The notes below the pieces were generated by a model, which searched no databases, was not told the DNA's origin, and saw only the letters and a list, made by a program, of their open reading frames with translations. Both the position numbers and the translations under genes were made by a program. From Planctomycetota bacterium (lineage in GTDB: Bacteria > Planctomycetota > Phycisphaerae > Sedimentisphaerales > Anaerobacaceae), in the NCBI GenBank assembly GCA_016872975.1, contig VGYL01000004.1, positions 1 to 34,479 on the forward strand: a stretch of DNA of 34,479 bases, in the 5' to 3' direction. Below are positions 8,844-18,020 of this stretch, piece after piece; within the stretch, counting starts at the first letter, position 1; each line of letters opens with the position of its first letter.

Positions 8844-9284
8844 TCAATACCAGACGATGATCAGGATGTTCGGCTCGGTTTTCTTTTCCGTGATTTCGCC
8901 CTGGATCACGTTCGTGTGTTTGATCACGATCTGAGGATTCTCCCGGAGCCATTTTGCGATCTGTTCATCGAGGAAATGGATGGCGCCGGGATGGAGCTTG
9001 GTGAAAAAGGTCTTGCAGGCGGTGATTCGATCCCCCGCGGCGGCGGCCGGCCTGGGGGGCGCCGGCTTGGGGGGCACCGGTCGGGGGGGAACGGCGGCCT
9101 TGGGAGCGGCGGCTGCCGTCGGAGCCCCCGTGGCTCCGCCCAGATTCAACGGGGCCCGGGACACGTTGGGAGGGGTGCCCGCCCCGGTGTCCGTCATTGG
9201 GGCCGGCTCACCGGTCCTGCCCTCTGAAGAAGCCGGGCCATTGCGGTCATCGCTGCGTGGGGGATTGCTGCTCACATTGTCCAT
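8844..9284 (-). CDS. Hypothetical protein, Pro/Ala-rich N-terminus with a compact C-terminal domain
   Basis: 146 aa; C-terminus 'ITACKTFFTKLHPGAIHFLDEQIAKWLRENPQIVIKHTNVIQGEITEKKTEPNILIIVWY' looks folded and coding-like. Confidence 0.65.
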   Translation of the reverse strand: MDNVSSNPPRSDDRNGPASSEGRTGEPAPMTDTGAGTPPNVSRAPLNLGGATGAPTAAAAPKAAVPPRPVPPKPAPPRPAAAAGDRITACKTFFTKLHPGAIHFLDEQIAKWLRENPQIVIKHTNVIQGEITEKKTEPNILIIVWY

Positions 9285-9409
9285 GTGCGACCCTCCAGAT
9301 AAGTCGATCTACAGGTTGCGTGCTCCACGGATCGGCCCCGGGACCGCGCCCGGGCGCTCGGCGCCCTGTCAACGGCCCGGATGTTTGCCTTTGGGGGCGT
9401 GCCGACGCT

Positions 9410-11122
9410 CTATTTCTGTCCGAGCATTTGCTCGTCTGCGGCACCTCCTCGGGGCGGTGGGGTCCGCTCGGGCGGCTTCGACCCCTCCGCCTTGTTGCCG
9501 TTTTGCTTGGCTATCGATTCTCTGGGATTTCCCGCCTCGCTCGGTTCCGGCGGTTTGGGAGACCGATCCCGGGGACGCGGAAGCTCCGTCCTGTCCTGCC
9601 GGACTTCGGAGGTGGTATTGGGGGTCTCCGTCGGCTCCAGGGCTCCTGTCTTGTTCGGTCCGAGCCCGGTTTCCCCATTCTCCCCGCGCCGGTCGCTCGG
9701 AGGGGCCGGCGGACGGGGCCCGGTCGTTTCTGCTTCCGGTTCCTGTGGCGCCGAGCGGAAGAACGGGAGCCGGCGCTCTTCCTCCTCCCGGCGGGCTTTG
9801 GTGCCCAGCGGGTCCAGGACTCGCTCGTGCAGTCCCTGAGTCATCGGGGAGGAATGCCGGTCCTTCAGGAGATCGATCATCTCCTGGTTGGGCTTGCCCC
9901 GCGTCGAGATGCTCGGGGTCAGGATGAAGATGACCTCGGTGGCCCGCTCCTCGAAATCCCGGCCGGAGAACAACAGGTTCAGCACGGGGATATCTTTCAG
10001 AATGGGTACCCCACGGACCACGTCGCGCTTCTCGCTCTTGCGGATGCCGCCGATGATCAGGCTTTCGCCGAGCCGGATGCGGTTCTGCTTGTTCGTGATG
10101 ACCCGTTCGGTCACGATGGGCGTCTGCTTGATGCCTTCCGGCGTCAGGTAGGCGGCGATCTGCGCCGTGGTCTGCAGGCCGATGTAGCCGTCGGCGAAGA
10201 CGTGCGGCGTGATTTCGAGCGAGTCGACCACGTCGTAGTACTCGGTCTTGGTCTCGAACAGGGCGTCCGCCGTCGAGCCGTACCGCAGGACAATCTGCTG
10301 CAAGGGCACGTGCTGTTTCGATTGAATCTTGGCGGTCTGGCCGTTGACGACCTCCAGCGACGGATTCATCAGGATCTTCAGGTAGCCCCGGGAGACGAGA
10401 AGGTCGACCAGGGCATTGAAGTTATCCCGCTTGATGCCCACTTTCAGACCGAACCGGGCGCGGGCCGGATCGCGCAGCGCCGCGCCGGGAAAGGCCGGCA
10501 GCAAACTGACGTTGCCTCGGGAATCCACCTGCTCTTTGCCCCCCAGGGCGACCCCTTCGCCGAACAGATTCTCGATCATCAGCGTGGTTTCGCGGTCCAT
10601 CGTCAGGTCCGCGTACAATTCCGAGACCATGCAGTCGATTCGGACCTGGATGGGAGGGATATCGGCCTCCTGGATGATCTCCAGGACGGCGTCGGCGTCC
10701 GCCTCGGTCGGACATCGGACCAGGAGCTGATTCGTGGCGGGGTTCGCCGAGACGGTGTAGCCGGGCAGGATCTTGGATTGCCCCTTCTCGTCAAAGAGCT
10801 TCACGGCAAACTGGTCGTGAATGATCTGCCGCATTTCCACGGCCGTGTGGTACTGGCAGAAGTAGATGAGTTTCCATTCCTCCACGCCGGCGACGACCTG
10901 TCTGAGTTTCTTGGGAGGCGATTTGTAAACCTCCGGCCGCGGGACGTTGGGGTCCGGGATCGTTTCGATCCGGCTCAGGTCGCGCAGGATGCTCTGCGCT
11001 TCGATCGCCGTGACGCGCTCGTCCGGCCAGTCATGGCAGCCCGGCAGGCCGGCCGACGCCAGCATCAGCAGAGCCACAAGAAGTCTCTTCCGGCGGCCGA
11101 TCTTGTGGCTGTTGTTCCCCAT
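9410..11122 (-). CDS. Secretin-domain (type II/III secretion, GspD/PilQ-like) lipoprotein
   Basis: Lipobox 'LLMLASAGLPGC'; 'GLKVGIKRDNFNALVDLLVSRGYLKILMNPSLEVVNGQTAKIQSKQHVP', 'RIRLGESLIIGGIRKSEKRDVVRGVPILKDIPVLNLLFSGRDFEERATEVIFILTPSI'; Pro-rich C-tail. Confidence 0.88.
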   Translation of the reverse strand: MGNNSHKIGRRKRLLVALLMLASAGLPGCHDWPDERVTAIEAQSILRDLSRIETIPDPNVPRPEVYKSPPKKLRQVVAGVEEWKLIYFCQYHTAVEMRQIIHDQFAVKLFDEKGQSKILPGYTVSANPATNQLLVRCPTEADADAVLEIIQEADIPPIQVRIDCMVSELYADLTMDRETTLMIENLFGEGVALGGKEQVDSRGNVSLLPAFPGAALRDPARARFGLKVGIKRDNFNALVDLLVSRGYLKILMNPSLEVVNGQTAKIQSKQHVPLQQIVLRYGSTADALFETKTEYYDVVDSLEITPHVFADGYIGLQTTAQIAAYLTPEGIKQTPIVTERVITNKQNRIRLGESLIIGGIRKSEKRDVVRGVPILKDIPVLNLLFSGRDFEERATEVIFILTPSISTRGKPNQEMIDLLKDRHSSPMTQGLHERVLDPLGTKARREEEERRLPFFRSAPQEPEAETTGPRPPAPPSDRRGENGETGLGPNKTGALEPTETPNTTSEVRQDRTELPRPRDRSPKPPEPSEAGNPRESIAKQNGNKAEGSKPPERTPPPRGGAADEQMLGQK

Positions 11123-11369
11123 AGATCCTTACCTGTTGACGGCACCCGTACTTGGCGGCGCTCCATCCGTGTTTCTTCTATCCCATGAGCCTCCTTTCCG
11201 TGCAGGTAGACGGCAGCACGGGAGATTCTATTGCATCTTTCCTTATCGGCAAGGCGATTTTGCTGGGATTAGCGAAAATGCCCGCTATTATCCGGCCTGG
11301 AGTCCAAATCCGTCCGGAAATGACAAAAGGAGCAGAACAAATATCATTTTCCTGCTAAGATAGGGGTAT

Positions 11370-12749
11370 ATGCCAGGGAACAAGCGAAAACCGGTAACCG
11401 TGGGCTTCGTGGCGCTGGGCTGCCCGAAGAACGTCGTCGACAGCGAGAAAATGCTGGCCCATCTGGCCGAGGCGGGCTTCCTGATCGCGGCCGAGCCCGA
11501 ACGGGCCGACGTGGTCGTGATCAACACGTGCGGATTCATCGAGCCCGCGACCCGCGAGTCGCTGGAGGCGGTCGGGCAGGCCCTCGCGAATAAACGGATG
11601 GGAAATGTACGAAAAGTGCTCGTGGCCGGCTGCCTGGCGCAGCGCCTGGGCGGGGCGCTGCTGGAGCAGGCCGCCGGCGTGGACGCGGTGGTCGGCCTGG
11701 AGCAGCGCGACGCCATCGTGCAGATCCTGCGGGAAACGCTCGTCTCGGAGACGCCGCGCGTCTACCTGGGGCCGACGCCCTGCACGGTGGTGGATGACCG
11801 CGTCCGGCTGCGGATCGGACCGGTTCACAGCGCGTACCTGCGCATCAGCGAAGGATGCAGCCATCGGTGTTCGTTCTGTACGATCCCGGCGATTCGCGGC
11901 CCGTTTCGGAGCAAGCCGCCCTCTCTGGTCCTCGACGAAGCGCGGGAACTGGTCGGGTCCGGAGCCGTGGAGCTGAATCTCATCGGACAGGATACGACCC
12001 TGTACGGCCGGGATCGAAAACAGAAGGACGGTCTCGCTTCCCTGCTCGGGGAGATGGAGTCCATTTCCGGCTTGGCGTGGATTCGGTTGCTCTATGCGTA
12101 CCCGACGGGCATCACCGACCGTCTCATCGAGACGATGGCGCAGAGCGCGAAGGTCGTTCACTATCTCGACGTTCCCTTGCAGCACGCCAGCGACCGGATT
12201 CTCCAGGCGATGCGCCGGCCGGACACGAAGGATGCGTTGTGGCGGCTCCTCGACCGGCTCCGTGCGGCGCTGCCCGATATCGTCCTGAGGACCACGCTGA
12301 TCGTGGGATTTCCGGGGGAGACGCCGGAGGAGTTCCAGGAACTGTTGGAGTTTGTCCGGCGGGCGTGCTTCGACGCACTGGGCGCTTTCCCCTATTTCCC
12401 GGAGGCGGGCACGCCGGCCGCGACATTCCCGGACCAGGTCCCCGAGGAGGTCAAGCAGGCGCGGTTGGAGGAATTGATGCTGACGCAACAGGAAATCGCC
12501 TTCGCCAAAAATGCCGAACGCATCGGCAGCCGGCTGACCTGTCTGGTGGAGGAGGCGGGGCGGCCGAGCCGCCGTCGCGGATCGCGGCGCTCCTCCGCCG
12601 TCGGTCGCGGACGGTTCTACGGACAGGCCCCGGACATCGATGGCCTCTGCCGGATCCGCAGGGGCACAGCGCCGCCGGGCGAGTTCATCGAGACGCGTGT
12701 CCTCGGGACCGATGCATACGATTTGGTGGTCGAGCAAATTTGCTGTTGA
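11370..12749 (+). CDS. rimO: Ribosomal protein S12 methylthiotransferase RimO
   Basis: 'GFVALGCPKNVVDSEKMLAHLAEAGF', radical-SAM 'ISEGCSHRCSFCTIPAIRGPFRSKP', C-terminal TRAM-like segment. Confidence 0.95.
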   Translation: MPGNKRKPVTVGFVALGCPKNVVDSEKMLAHLAEAGFLIAAEPERADVVVINTCGFIEPATRESLEAVGQALANKRMGNVRKVLVAGCLAQRLGGALLEQAAGVDAVVGLEQRDAIVQILRETLVSETPRVYLGPTPCTVVDDRVRLRIGPVHSAYLRISEGCSHRCSFCTIPAIRGPFRSKPPSLVLDEARELVGSGAVELNLIGQDTTLYGRDRKQKDGLASLLGEMESISGLAWIRLLYAYPTGITDRLIETMAQSAKVVHYLDVPLQHASDRILQAMRRPDTKDALWRLLDRLRAALPDIVLRTTLIVGFPGETPEEFQELLEFVRRACFDALGAFPYFPEAGTPAATFPDQVPEEVKQARLEELMLTQQEIAFAKNAERIGSRLTCLVEEAGRPSRRRGSRRSSAVGRGRFYGQAPDIDGLCRIRRGTAPPGEFIETRVLGTDAYDLVVEQICC

Positions 12750-12781
12750 AGCGCGGTGGCGGCCTCAGTAAACTCTCCGCT

Positions 12782-13390
12782 ATGTGGAAATCCGTTCCCA
12801 ATGTTCTAACCTTCATGCGCCTGGGGCTGACCGTTGTCTTTCTGGGGATGGTTCTTTACTGGCCCCGCGTCACGGCGGGGCCTGTGTTCCTGGACGTGGC
12901 TTTCGTTCTGTTCGTGGTCGCCGGTTTGACGGACGTGGTGGACGGCCACGTCGCCCGCCGGTGGAACGCCACGAGCAAGTTCGGCCGCATCATCGACCCG
13001 CTGGTCGACAAAGTCCTCGTGTGCGGCGCGTTTGTCTGCTTCGCACTGATCGGGGTCCCGAAGCTCTTCGACTGGGACCCGGTCACGCTGAGTGTGGTCC
13101 ATTGGGCGGTCGCCGGCGTTCTCATCGTGCGCGAGGCCTATGTCACGATCCTGCGTCAGGTGGCGGAGTCGCGCGGCATCAACTTCGCCGCGGTCCGGAT
13201 CGGAAAAATCAAAATGTTCGTGCAGGTCTTCGCGATCGGGACCGTGCTGATCAAAGTGGCGCACGTCCCCGCCGCTTGGGGACACTGGTTCACGCTGGCG
13301 GTCTTTGCGCTGATGGTGGGGGTCACCATTGCCTCGGGATGGCAGGCGACGCAGCGCATCCGGACGCCACTGCAGGTGATCGAGGGGTAG
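12782..13390 (+). CDS. pgsA: CDP-alcohol phosphatidyltransferase (phosphatidylglycerophosphate synthase-like)
   Basis: MWKSVPNVLTFMRLGLTVVF...; 'DVVDGHVARRWNATSKFGRIIDPLVDKVL' matches the CDP-alcohol phosphatidyltransferase motif. Confidence 0.9.
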   Translation: MWKSVPNVLTFMRLGLTVVFLGMVLYWPRVTAGPVFLDVAFVLFVVAGLTDVVDGHVARRWNATSKFGRIIDPLVDKVLVCGAFVCFALIGVPKLFDWDPVTLSVVHWAVAGVLIVREAYVTILRQVAESRGINFAAVRIGKIKMFVQVFAIGTVLIKVAHVPAAWGHWFTLAVFALMVGVTIASGWQATQRIRTPLQVIEG

Positions 13391-13392
13391 AA

Positions 13393-15609
13393 ATGGGATG
13401 CTGGTCGCGTCACGGGATTGTGTGTGCGGATTTTATCGGGCTTTGCCTGGCGGCCTTCTGGGCGGCGACCGCGGGTGCGGGTCAGAGCGGACCGCGGGAG
13501 TTTCTGCCGCCTCTGCCGGCGGGACAAGGTTGGACGCTGGTCTGGAGCGATGAATTCGAGGGGGACACGATCGATGGGTCCAAGTGGGAGTTGCTCGGCG
13601 ACTGGAAGCGGCGCGATGGCTTCTGGGTCAAGGAGGACGCCTACCTCGACGGCCAGGGCCATCTGATCCTGCGGACGAAGAAAGACGGTGACCGGTACAC
13701 CAGCGGGGCCGTGCGGACCCGGGGCAGATTCGAGCACCGGTACGGCTACTGGGTCTGCCGGTGTCAATTCCCGACGCAGCCGGGACATTGGCCGGCGTTC
13801 TGGCTGATGGGCGACGGCGTGGGCAAAGTCGGCGACGGAGGCCGCGATGGGACCGAAATCGACATCATGGAAAAGCCCTGGCTGACCGACCGCACCACCC
13901 AGAACCTGCACTGGGACGGCTACGGCAAGGACCATCAGAGCGCCGGCCACACCTTCACGGTCCCGGGCCTGAGCCAGGGTTTCCACACCTTCGGCCTGTA
14001 CTGGACGCCCGAGGAGTACGTGTTTTACGTCAACGGTCAGGAAACCTGGCGGACCCGGGCCGGCGGCGTGTCGCAGGTCCCGCAGTTTGCCAAGCTTACG
14101 GAAGAGATTGGCAAGTGGGGCGGGGACATCGCCCAGGCGAATCTGCCCGACTACTTCAAGGTGGACTACGTCCGGGTGTACGACGTGGTGGACGGGGCCA
14201 AGCCTGCGCAAGACGATCCGAAGAAGTCGCTGATCTGGCGGGCGGCCCACGTACGGCCCTCGCCGCAACAGCTTGCCTGGCAGGAGCTGGAGTTCATCGG
14301 GTTCATCCACTACACGGTCAACGCCTTCACGGACCGGGAGTGGGGCGATGGGACCGAGAGCCCCTCGATCTTCCATCCGACCGAGCTCGATACCCGCCAG
14401 TGGGTCCGGGTCTGCAAGGACGCCGGGATGAAGATGATCATCCTCACCGCCAAGCACCATGACGGCTTCTGCCTGTGGCCCAGCAAGTACACCGAGCACT
14501 CGGTGAAGAACAGTCCCTACAAGAACGGCCAAGGGGACATCGTCGGCGAACTGGCCCAGGCCTGCCGCGAGGCCGGGCTGAAGCTGGGGCTTTACGTATC
14601 GCCCTGGGACCGGCACGAACCGACCTACGGCGACACCGCGGGCTACAACCGCTTCTACAAGAACCAGCTCCGCGAGATCCTCACCAACTACGGCGAGGTC
14701 ACTGAAGTCTGGTTCGACGGCGCCAAAGGACCCAATGCCAGGGACATGGAATACGACTGGAACGGCTATTACGCCCTCGTCCGCGAGCTGCAGCCCAGCG
14801 CGGTGATCTTCAACGGCCCCGATGTCCGCTGGGTGGGCAACGAACGCGGCTACGCCCGCGCGAGCGAGTGGAGCGTGGTGAACCGCAACGACAGGCCCTT
14901 CGATTTCATCAAGGCCACGGCCCAGGACCTGGGCAGCCTCGAAGCCCTCGGCCAGGGCGACCGGCTCATCTGGTATCCGGCCGAGACCGATGTCTCCATC
15001 CGCCCGGGCTGGTTCTATCATGCCAAGGAGGATGACAAGGTGAAATCGGTTGAGCACCTGCTCGACATCTACTTCAGCTCCGTCGGCTACAACAGCGTGC
15101 TCCTGCTCAACTTGCCGCCCGACCGGCGCGGGCTGATCCATGAGAAGGACGTCCAGCGGCTGCGCGAGTTCCGCCAAGCTCTCGACGCCATCTTCAAGGA
15201 AAACCTGGCCGCGGGGGCGAAGGCGAAGGCATCAAGCGTGCGCGGCAACACCCCCGCCTTTGCCGCCGACAAGATCACCGACGGCAACCGGGACACCTAC
15301 TGGACGACCGACGACTGGACGACCTCGGCTATGGTCGAATTCGATCTGGGCGCAGACCGCACCTTCAACGTGGCGGAATTGGCCGAGTACATCAGGATCG
15401 GCCAGCGGATCAGTGCCTTCATGCTGGACGCGTGGGACGGCAGCGGCTGGAAGGAGTTCGCCCGCGGCACGACGGTCGGTTACAAGCGGCTGCTTCGCTT
15501 CGGCAATGTCACGACCTCGAAGGTCCGACTCCGCATCCTGGATTCCCGCGTCTGCCCCACGCTCTCGCGCTTTGGCCTGTATCGCGCCCCAGCCGTCGCA
15601 GATTCGTAG
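13393..15609 (+). CDS. Secreted fusion: GH16 domain + GH29 alpha-L-fucosidase-like domain + F5/8 type C (CBM32-like) domain
   Basis: Signal peptide; GH16 'WTLVWSDEFEGD' and catalytic 'EIDIME'; GH29 'TAKHHDGFCLWPSKYTEHSVKNSPYKNGQGDIVGELAQACREAGLKLGLYVSPWDRHEPTYG' and 'VWFDGAKG'; C-terminal 'AKASSVRGNTPAFAADKITDGNRDTYWTTDD'. Confidence 0.92.
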   Translation: MGCWSRHGIVCADFIGLCLAAFWAATAGAGQSGPREFLPPLPAGQGWTLVWSDEFEGDTIDGSKWELLGDWKRRDGFWVKEDAYLDGQGHLILRTKKDGDRYTSGAVRTRGRFEHRYGYWVCRCQFPTQPGHWPAFWLMGDGVGKVGDGGRDGTEIDIMEKPWLTDRTTQNLHWDGYGKDHQSAGHTFTVPGLSQGFHTFGLYWTPEEYVFYVNGQETWRTRAGGVSQVPQFAKLTEEIGKWGGDIAQANLPDYFKVDYVRVYDVVDGAKPAQDDPKKSLIWRAAHVRPSPQQLAWQELEFIGFIHYTVNAFTDREWGDGTESPSIFHPTELDTRQWVRVCKDAGMKMIILTAKHHDGFCLWPSKYTEHSVKNSPYKNGQGDIVGELAQACREAGLKLGLYVSPWDRHEPTYGDTAGYNRFYKNQLREILTNYGEVTEVWFDGAKGPNARDMEYDWNGYYALVRELQPSAVIFNGPDVRWVGNERGYARASEWSVVNRNDRPFDFIKATAQDLGSLEALGQGDRLIWYPAETDVSIRPGWFYHAKEDDKVKSVEHLLDIYFSSVGYNSVLLLNLPPDRRGLIHEKDVQRLREFRQALDAIFKENLAAGAKAKASSVRGNTPAFAADKITDGNRDTYWTTDDWTTSAMVEFDLGADRTFNVAELAEYIRIGQRISAFMLDAWDGSGWKEFARGTTVGYKRLLRFGNVTTSKVRLRILDSRVCPTLSRFGLYRAPAVADS

Positions 15610-15737
15610 TGTGCCCGCCAGGGCGTAGGATCACGAGGGCGCGCCCGGGCAGGAAGGCGTGGGCTTGGTCACGAGAGGAAGGGGCTGCGCGTGGTTCTTG
15701 GCAGCCCCAGGAATTCGGACCGGTTGCCCGGTTTCGT

Positions 15738-16388
15738 CTATGGTTTCGTCGTTTGGGGCGCCGGGGCTGGTACGCAGGAAGGGAACTGAGGCAGACGTTT
15801 GAACGCCAATTGCGGCAACGCGGCACAGACCACCGGCTTGGCCCCTTCATCCGGCAGTCTGTCTCCATCCAGATCCTGGGCCGGCGTGTAAGCCGCATAC
15901 GTGAACTCACGCATGAGCATGGTGCTACCGTCCGCGAGCTCCGCGATGCCGGCAAGGACTACCATGTACACGGTTTCGCCGATATCCAGAACCGTGGGCC
16001 CACCCCCCTTGATCCCGTGACACACCACGCTGAAGCGGAAGGTATTCGCCCCTATTCGCACCAGGTGCCCGAGCAAGTCGGACACCCTCTCCGTGCCCGG
16101 CGTGAGCCTATACGCGGTCGGGGAGCACTCCGGGTGCTTGCCCACACAGGTGTACACCAGGCCCTCGGAACCTTGAGCACTCACGACCAGCGAGAGGATA
16201 GCCGGCCGGCCAGCGGGCGTCGGTGTCATGGGCGTCCAGATGCCCTCCAAGGACAGATCGGACCGGGGCATATTGCCTGGAGCGACGCCACCTTCGTTGG
16301 CCGTGACGGTCGCCCGGGGTACGGCGGCCAGTAACCCAAACAGAAATGCCACGAGCGCTACACCAATTCCCCATCTTCGTGAGTTCAT
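15738..16388 (-). CDS. Secreted hypothetical protein
   Basis: 216 aa from MNSRRWGIGVALVAFLFGLLAAVPRATVTA (signal peptide); no family recognised. Confidence 0.6.
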   Translation of the reverse strand: MNSRRWGIGVALVAFLFGLLAAVPRATVTANEGGVAPGNMPRSDLSLEGIWTPMTPTPAGRPAILSLVVSAQGSEGLVYTCVGKHPECSPTAYRLTPGTERVSDLLGHLVRIGANTFRFSVVCHGIKGGGPTVLDIGETVYMVVLAGIAELADGSTMLMREFTYAAYTPAQDLDGDRLPDEGAKPVVCAALPQLAFKRLPQFPSCVPAPAPQTTKP

Positions 16389-16499
16389 TGCAGTACCTCC
16401 GTTGATGATGGTTGATCTGATCCAGCGGAAGGCCCTCCGGTCGCGACACGTTGCAACAGAAGACCCAATCACACCGCCGACAACTAGGTTCTATGGTAG

Positions 16500-17777
16500 C
16501 TACTTGGAGAGCAGTTTCACCGCCCGGTTGTAGATCCGTACATCGTCAATCAGGCCGGACCAGAAGGTGCCGGGGGCGAGCGTGCTGCCCGCTCCGATGT
16601 TTAGGCCGCCTGCAGAGGGCGCCAAGCTGCTCTGGGTGTCTCTGATCACTTCCACATCATCGACGCAGAGAATACGATTCGAGCCGTCCCACACAAAAGC
16701 CACGCGGTGCCAGGCACCCTCCGACGGACTGCGAACAAAGGGCGTGCGGACGCAGGCGCCGACATCGCCGAACTGCAGTGCGCCGCCGATCTTTCCGGCG
16801 GCTGGCTGCCAGACAGGGCTGCCAACCAGCGTGCCGTCGTTGCCTCCGGCACTGTCAAAGGCAACGAGCCCTTCGGCCTCATCCAGCGCCCAGCAGGCGA
16901 GCAGGCCCATTTCCTGGCCCCAGTAACGCATCAGGACCTCCAGGTCTTTTCTATCCACGATGCCGTCGCCAAACGGTGGCGGGGCAATGTCCACCGACGG
17001 ATCATTCCGGCCCCAGGATGCGATCATCCGCAGGAGATCCTGGGTATCCACCTTGCCATCACCCGTGAAGTCGGGTGTGCCGCGCATCCCGAGAATCGTC
17101 GACCCCACGATCTCGGCCAGGTATCCGGCTCCTTCCGTGGTGAGGTGAACACCATCTGCCTGTAGGAGGTTCCGTGCTTCCTTCAAGGGGATGTACGTAT
17201 CGATAATCTGTACATCCCGAAATGCCGGCAGTTGCGCAATCAGCGGATTGATCTCGCTTCTGACTACGTTGTCGTTCAGGCCGTAGGGGTTTGGAAGGAA
17301 GGGCGGCGGAAACTGGACGTAGATTCGGGGTCGGCTGGGTAGCCGGGCAAATGCATCGATCAGCACCAGGAAGTCCACCAGGAAATCGGCCTTGTGCACC
17401 CAATTGGCAGCGACGCTGTCATTACCCCCGAGTTGGATGACTACGATATCAGGATGACACGCCAGAGCCTCGCTGCACGCACCCTGCCTGATGTAGGGCA
17501 GTGTACCTTTCTGGAGCACGCAGGTGCCGTTGACGCCGAAATTGCGCACCTCCCAGGTGGGATCGAAAGCTCGCAGAATTCTGGCCATCTGCGCGGGGTA
17601 GCACTCGGCCGAGCGGTTGGCAAGACCGTAGCCATAGGTATTGCTAGCCCCGAGGCACGCTACGAGTTTCGCCTGGACCCTGTCGCCCATCGACACGGTC
17701 GCCATCATCATCATCATCATCATCACCACCACCACAACAACCAACGATCTGAGGTGCAAACAACGTTTTGTCTTCAC
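16500..17777 (-). CDS. SGNH/GDSL-type hydrolase with dockerin-like and (shortened) LamG-like C-terminal regions
   Basis: 'KLVACLGASNTYGYGLANRSAECYPAQMARIL', 'IVVIQLGGNDS', 'DGVHLTTEG'; 'DFTGDGKVDTQDLLRMIASWG...GDGIVDRKDLEVLMRYWG'; 'FWSGLIDDVRIYNRAV'. Confidence 0.88.
   Translation of the reverse strand: MKTKRCLHLRSLVVVVVVMMMMMMMATVSMGDRVQAKLVACLGASNTYGYGLANRSAECYPAQMARILRAFDPTWEVRNFGVNGTCVLQKGTLPYIRQGACSEALACHPDIVVIQLGGNDSVAANWVHKADFLVDFLVLIDAFARLPSRPRIYVQFPPPFLPNPYGLNDNVVRSEINPLIAQLPAFRDVQIIDTYIPLKEARNLLQADGVHLTTEGAGYLAEIVGSTILGMRGTPDFTGDGKVDTQDLLRMIASWGRNDPSVDIAPPPFGDGIVDRKDLEVLMRYWGQEMGLLACWALDEAEGLVAFDSAGGNDGTLVGSPVWQPAAGKIGGALQFGDVGACVRTPFVRSPSEGAWHRVAFVWDGSNRILCVDDVEVIRDTQSSLAPSAGGLNIGAGSTLAPGTFWSGLIDDVRIYNRAVKLLSK
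17703..17741. repeat. Trinucleotide microsatellite (CAT)7(CAC)4(AAC)2 inside the signal-peptide coding region
   Basis: Read directly; on the minus strand encodes VVVVVVMMMMMMM. Confidence 0.95.
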
Positions 17778-18020
17778 ATCATGCCTCTGTCTATCTATTG
17801 GGCCACGCTGTCTTCGTCGTTCATAGCACCAACCGGTGCTCTCATCAATTCATCCGTAGGAAATCAGCTCATTTTTCACGGTAGCCAGGTATTCTCTTGC
17901 AGGGGTGCAAAATCTGCATACTCCAGAAGGACGCCCCGATGCTGGCCCAATACCACTCGGCAATGCTATAATGACGGCTTGCATGACAGGAGGTGAACGA
18001 ATTGACGGAGACACAGGATC

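Noticed and set aside
9197-11188. 663-aa plus-strand ORF
   Set aside because: Antisense to the secretin gene; no family motif.
13156-15177. 673-aa minus-strand ORF
   Set aside because: Antisense to the clearly coding GH16-GH29 gene and pgsA.
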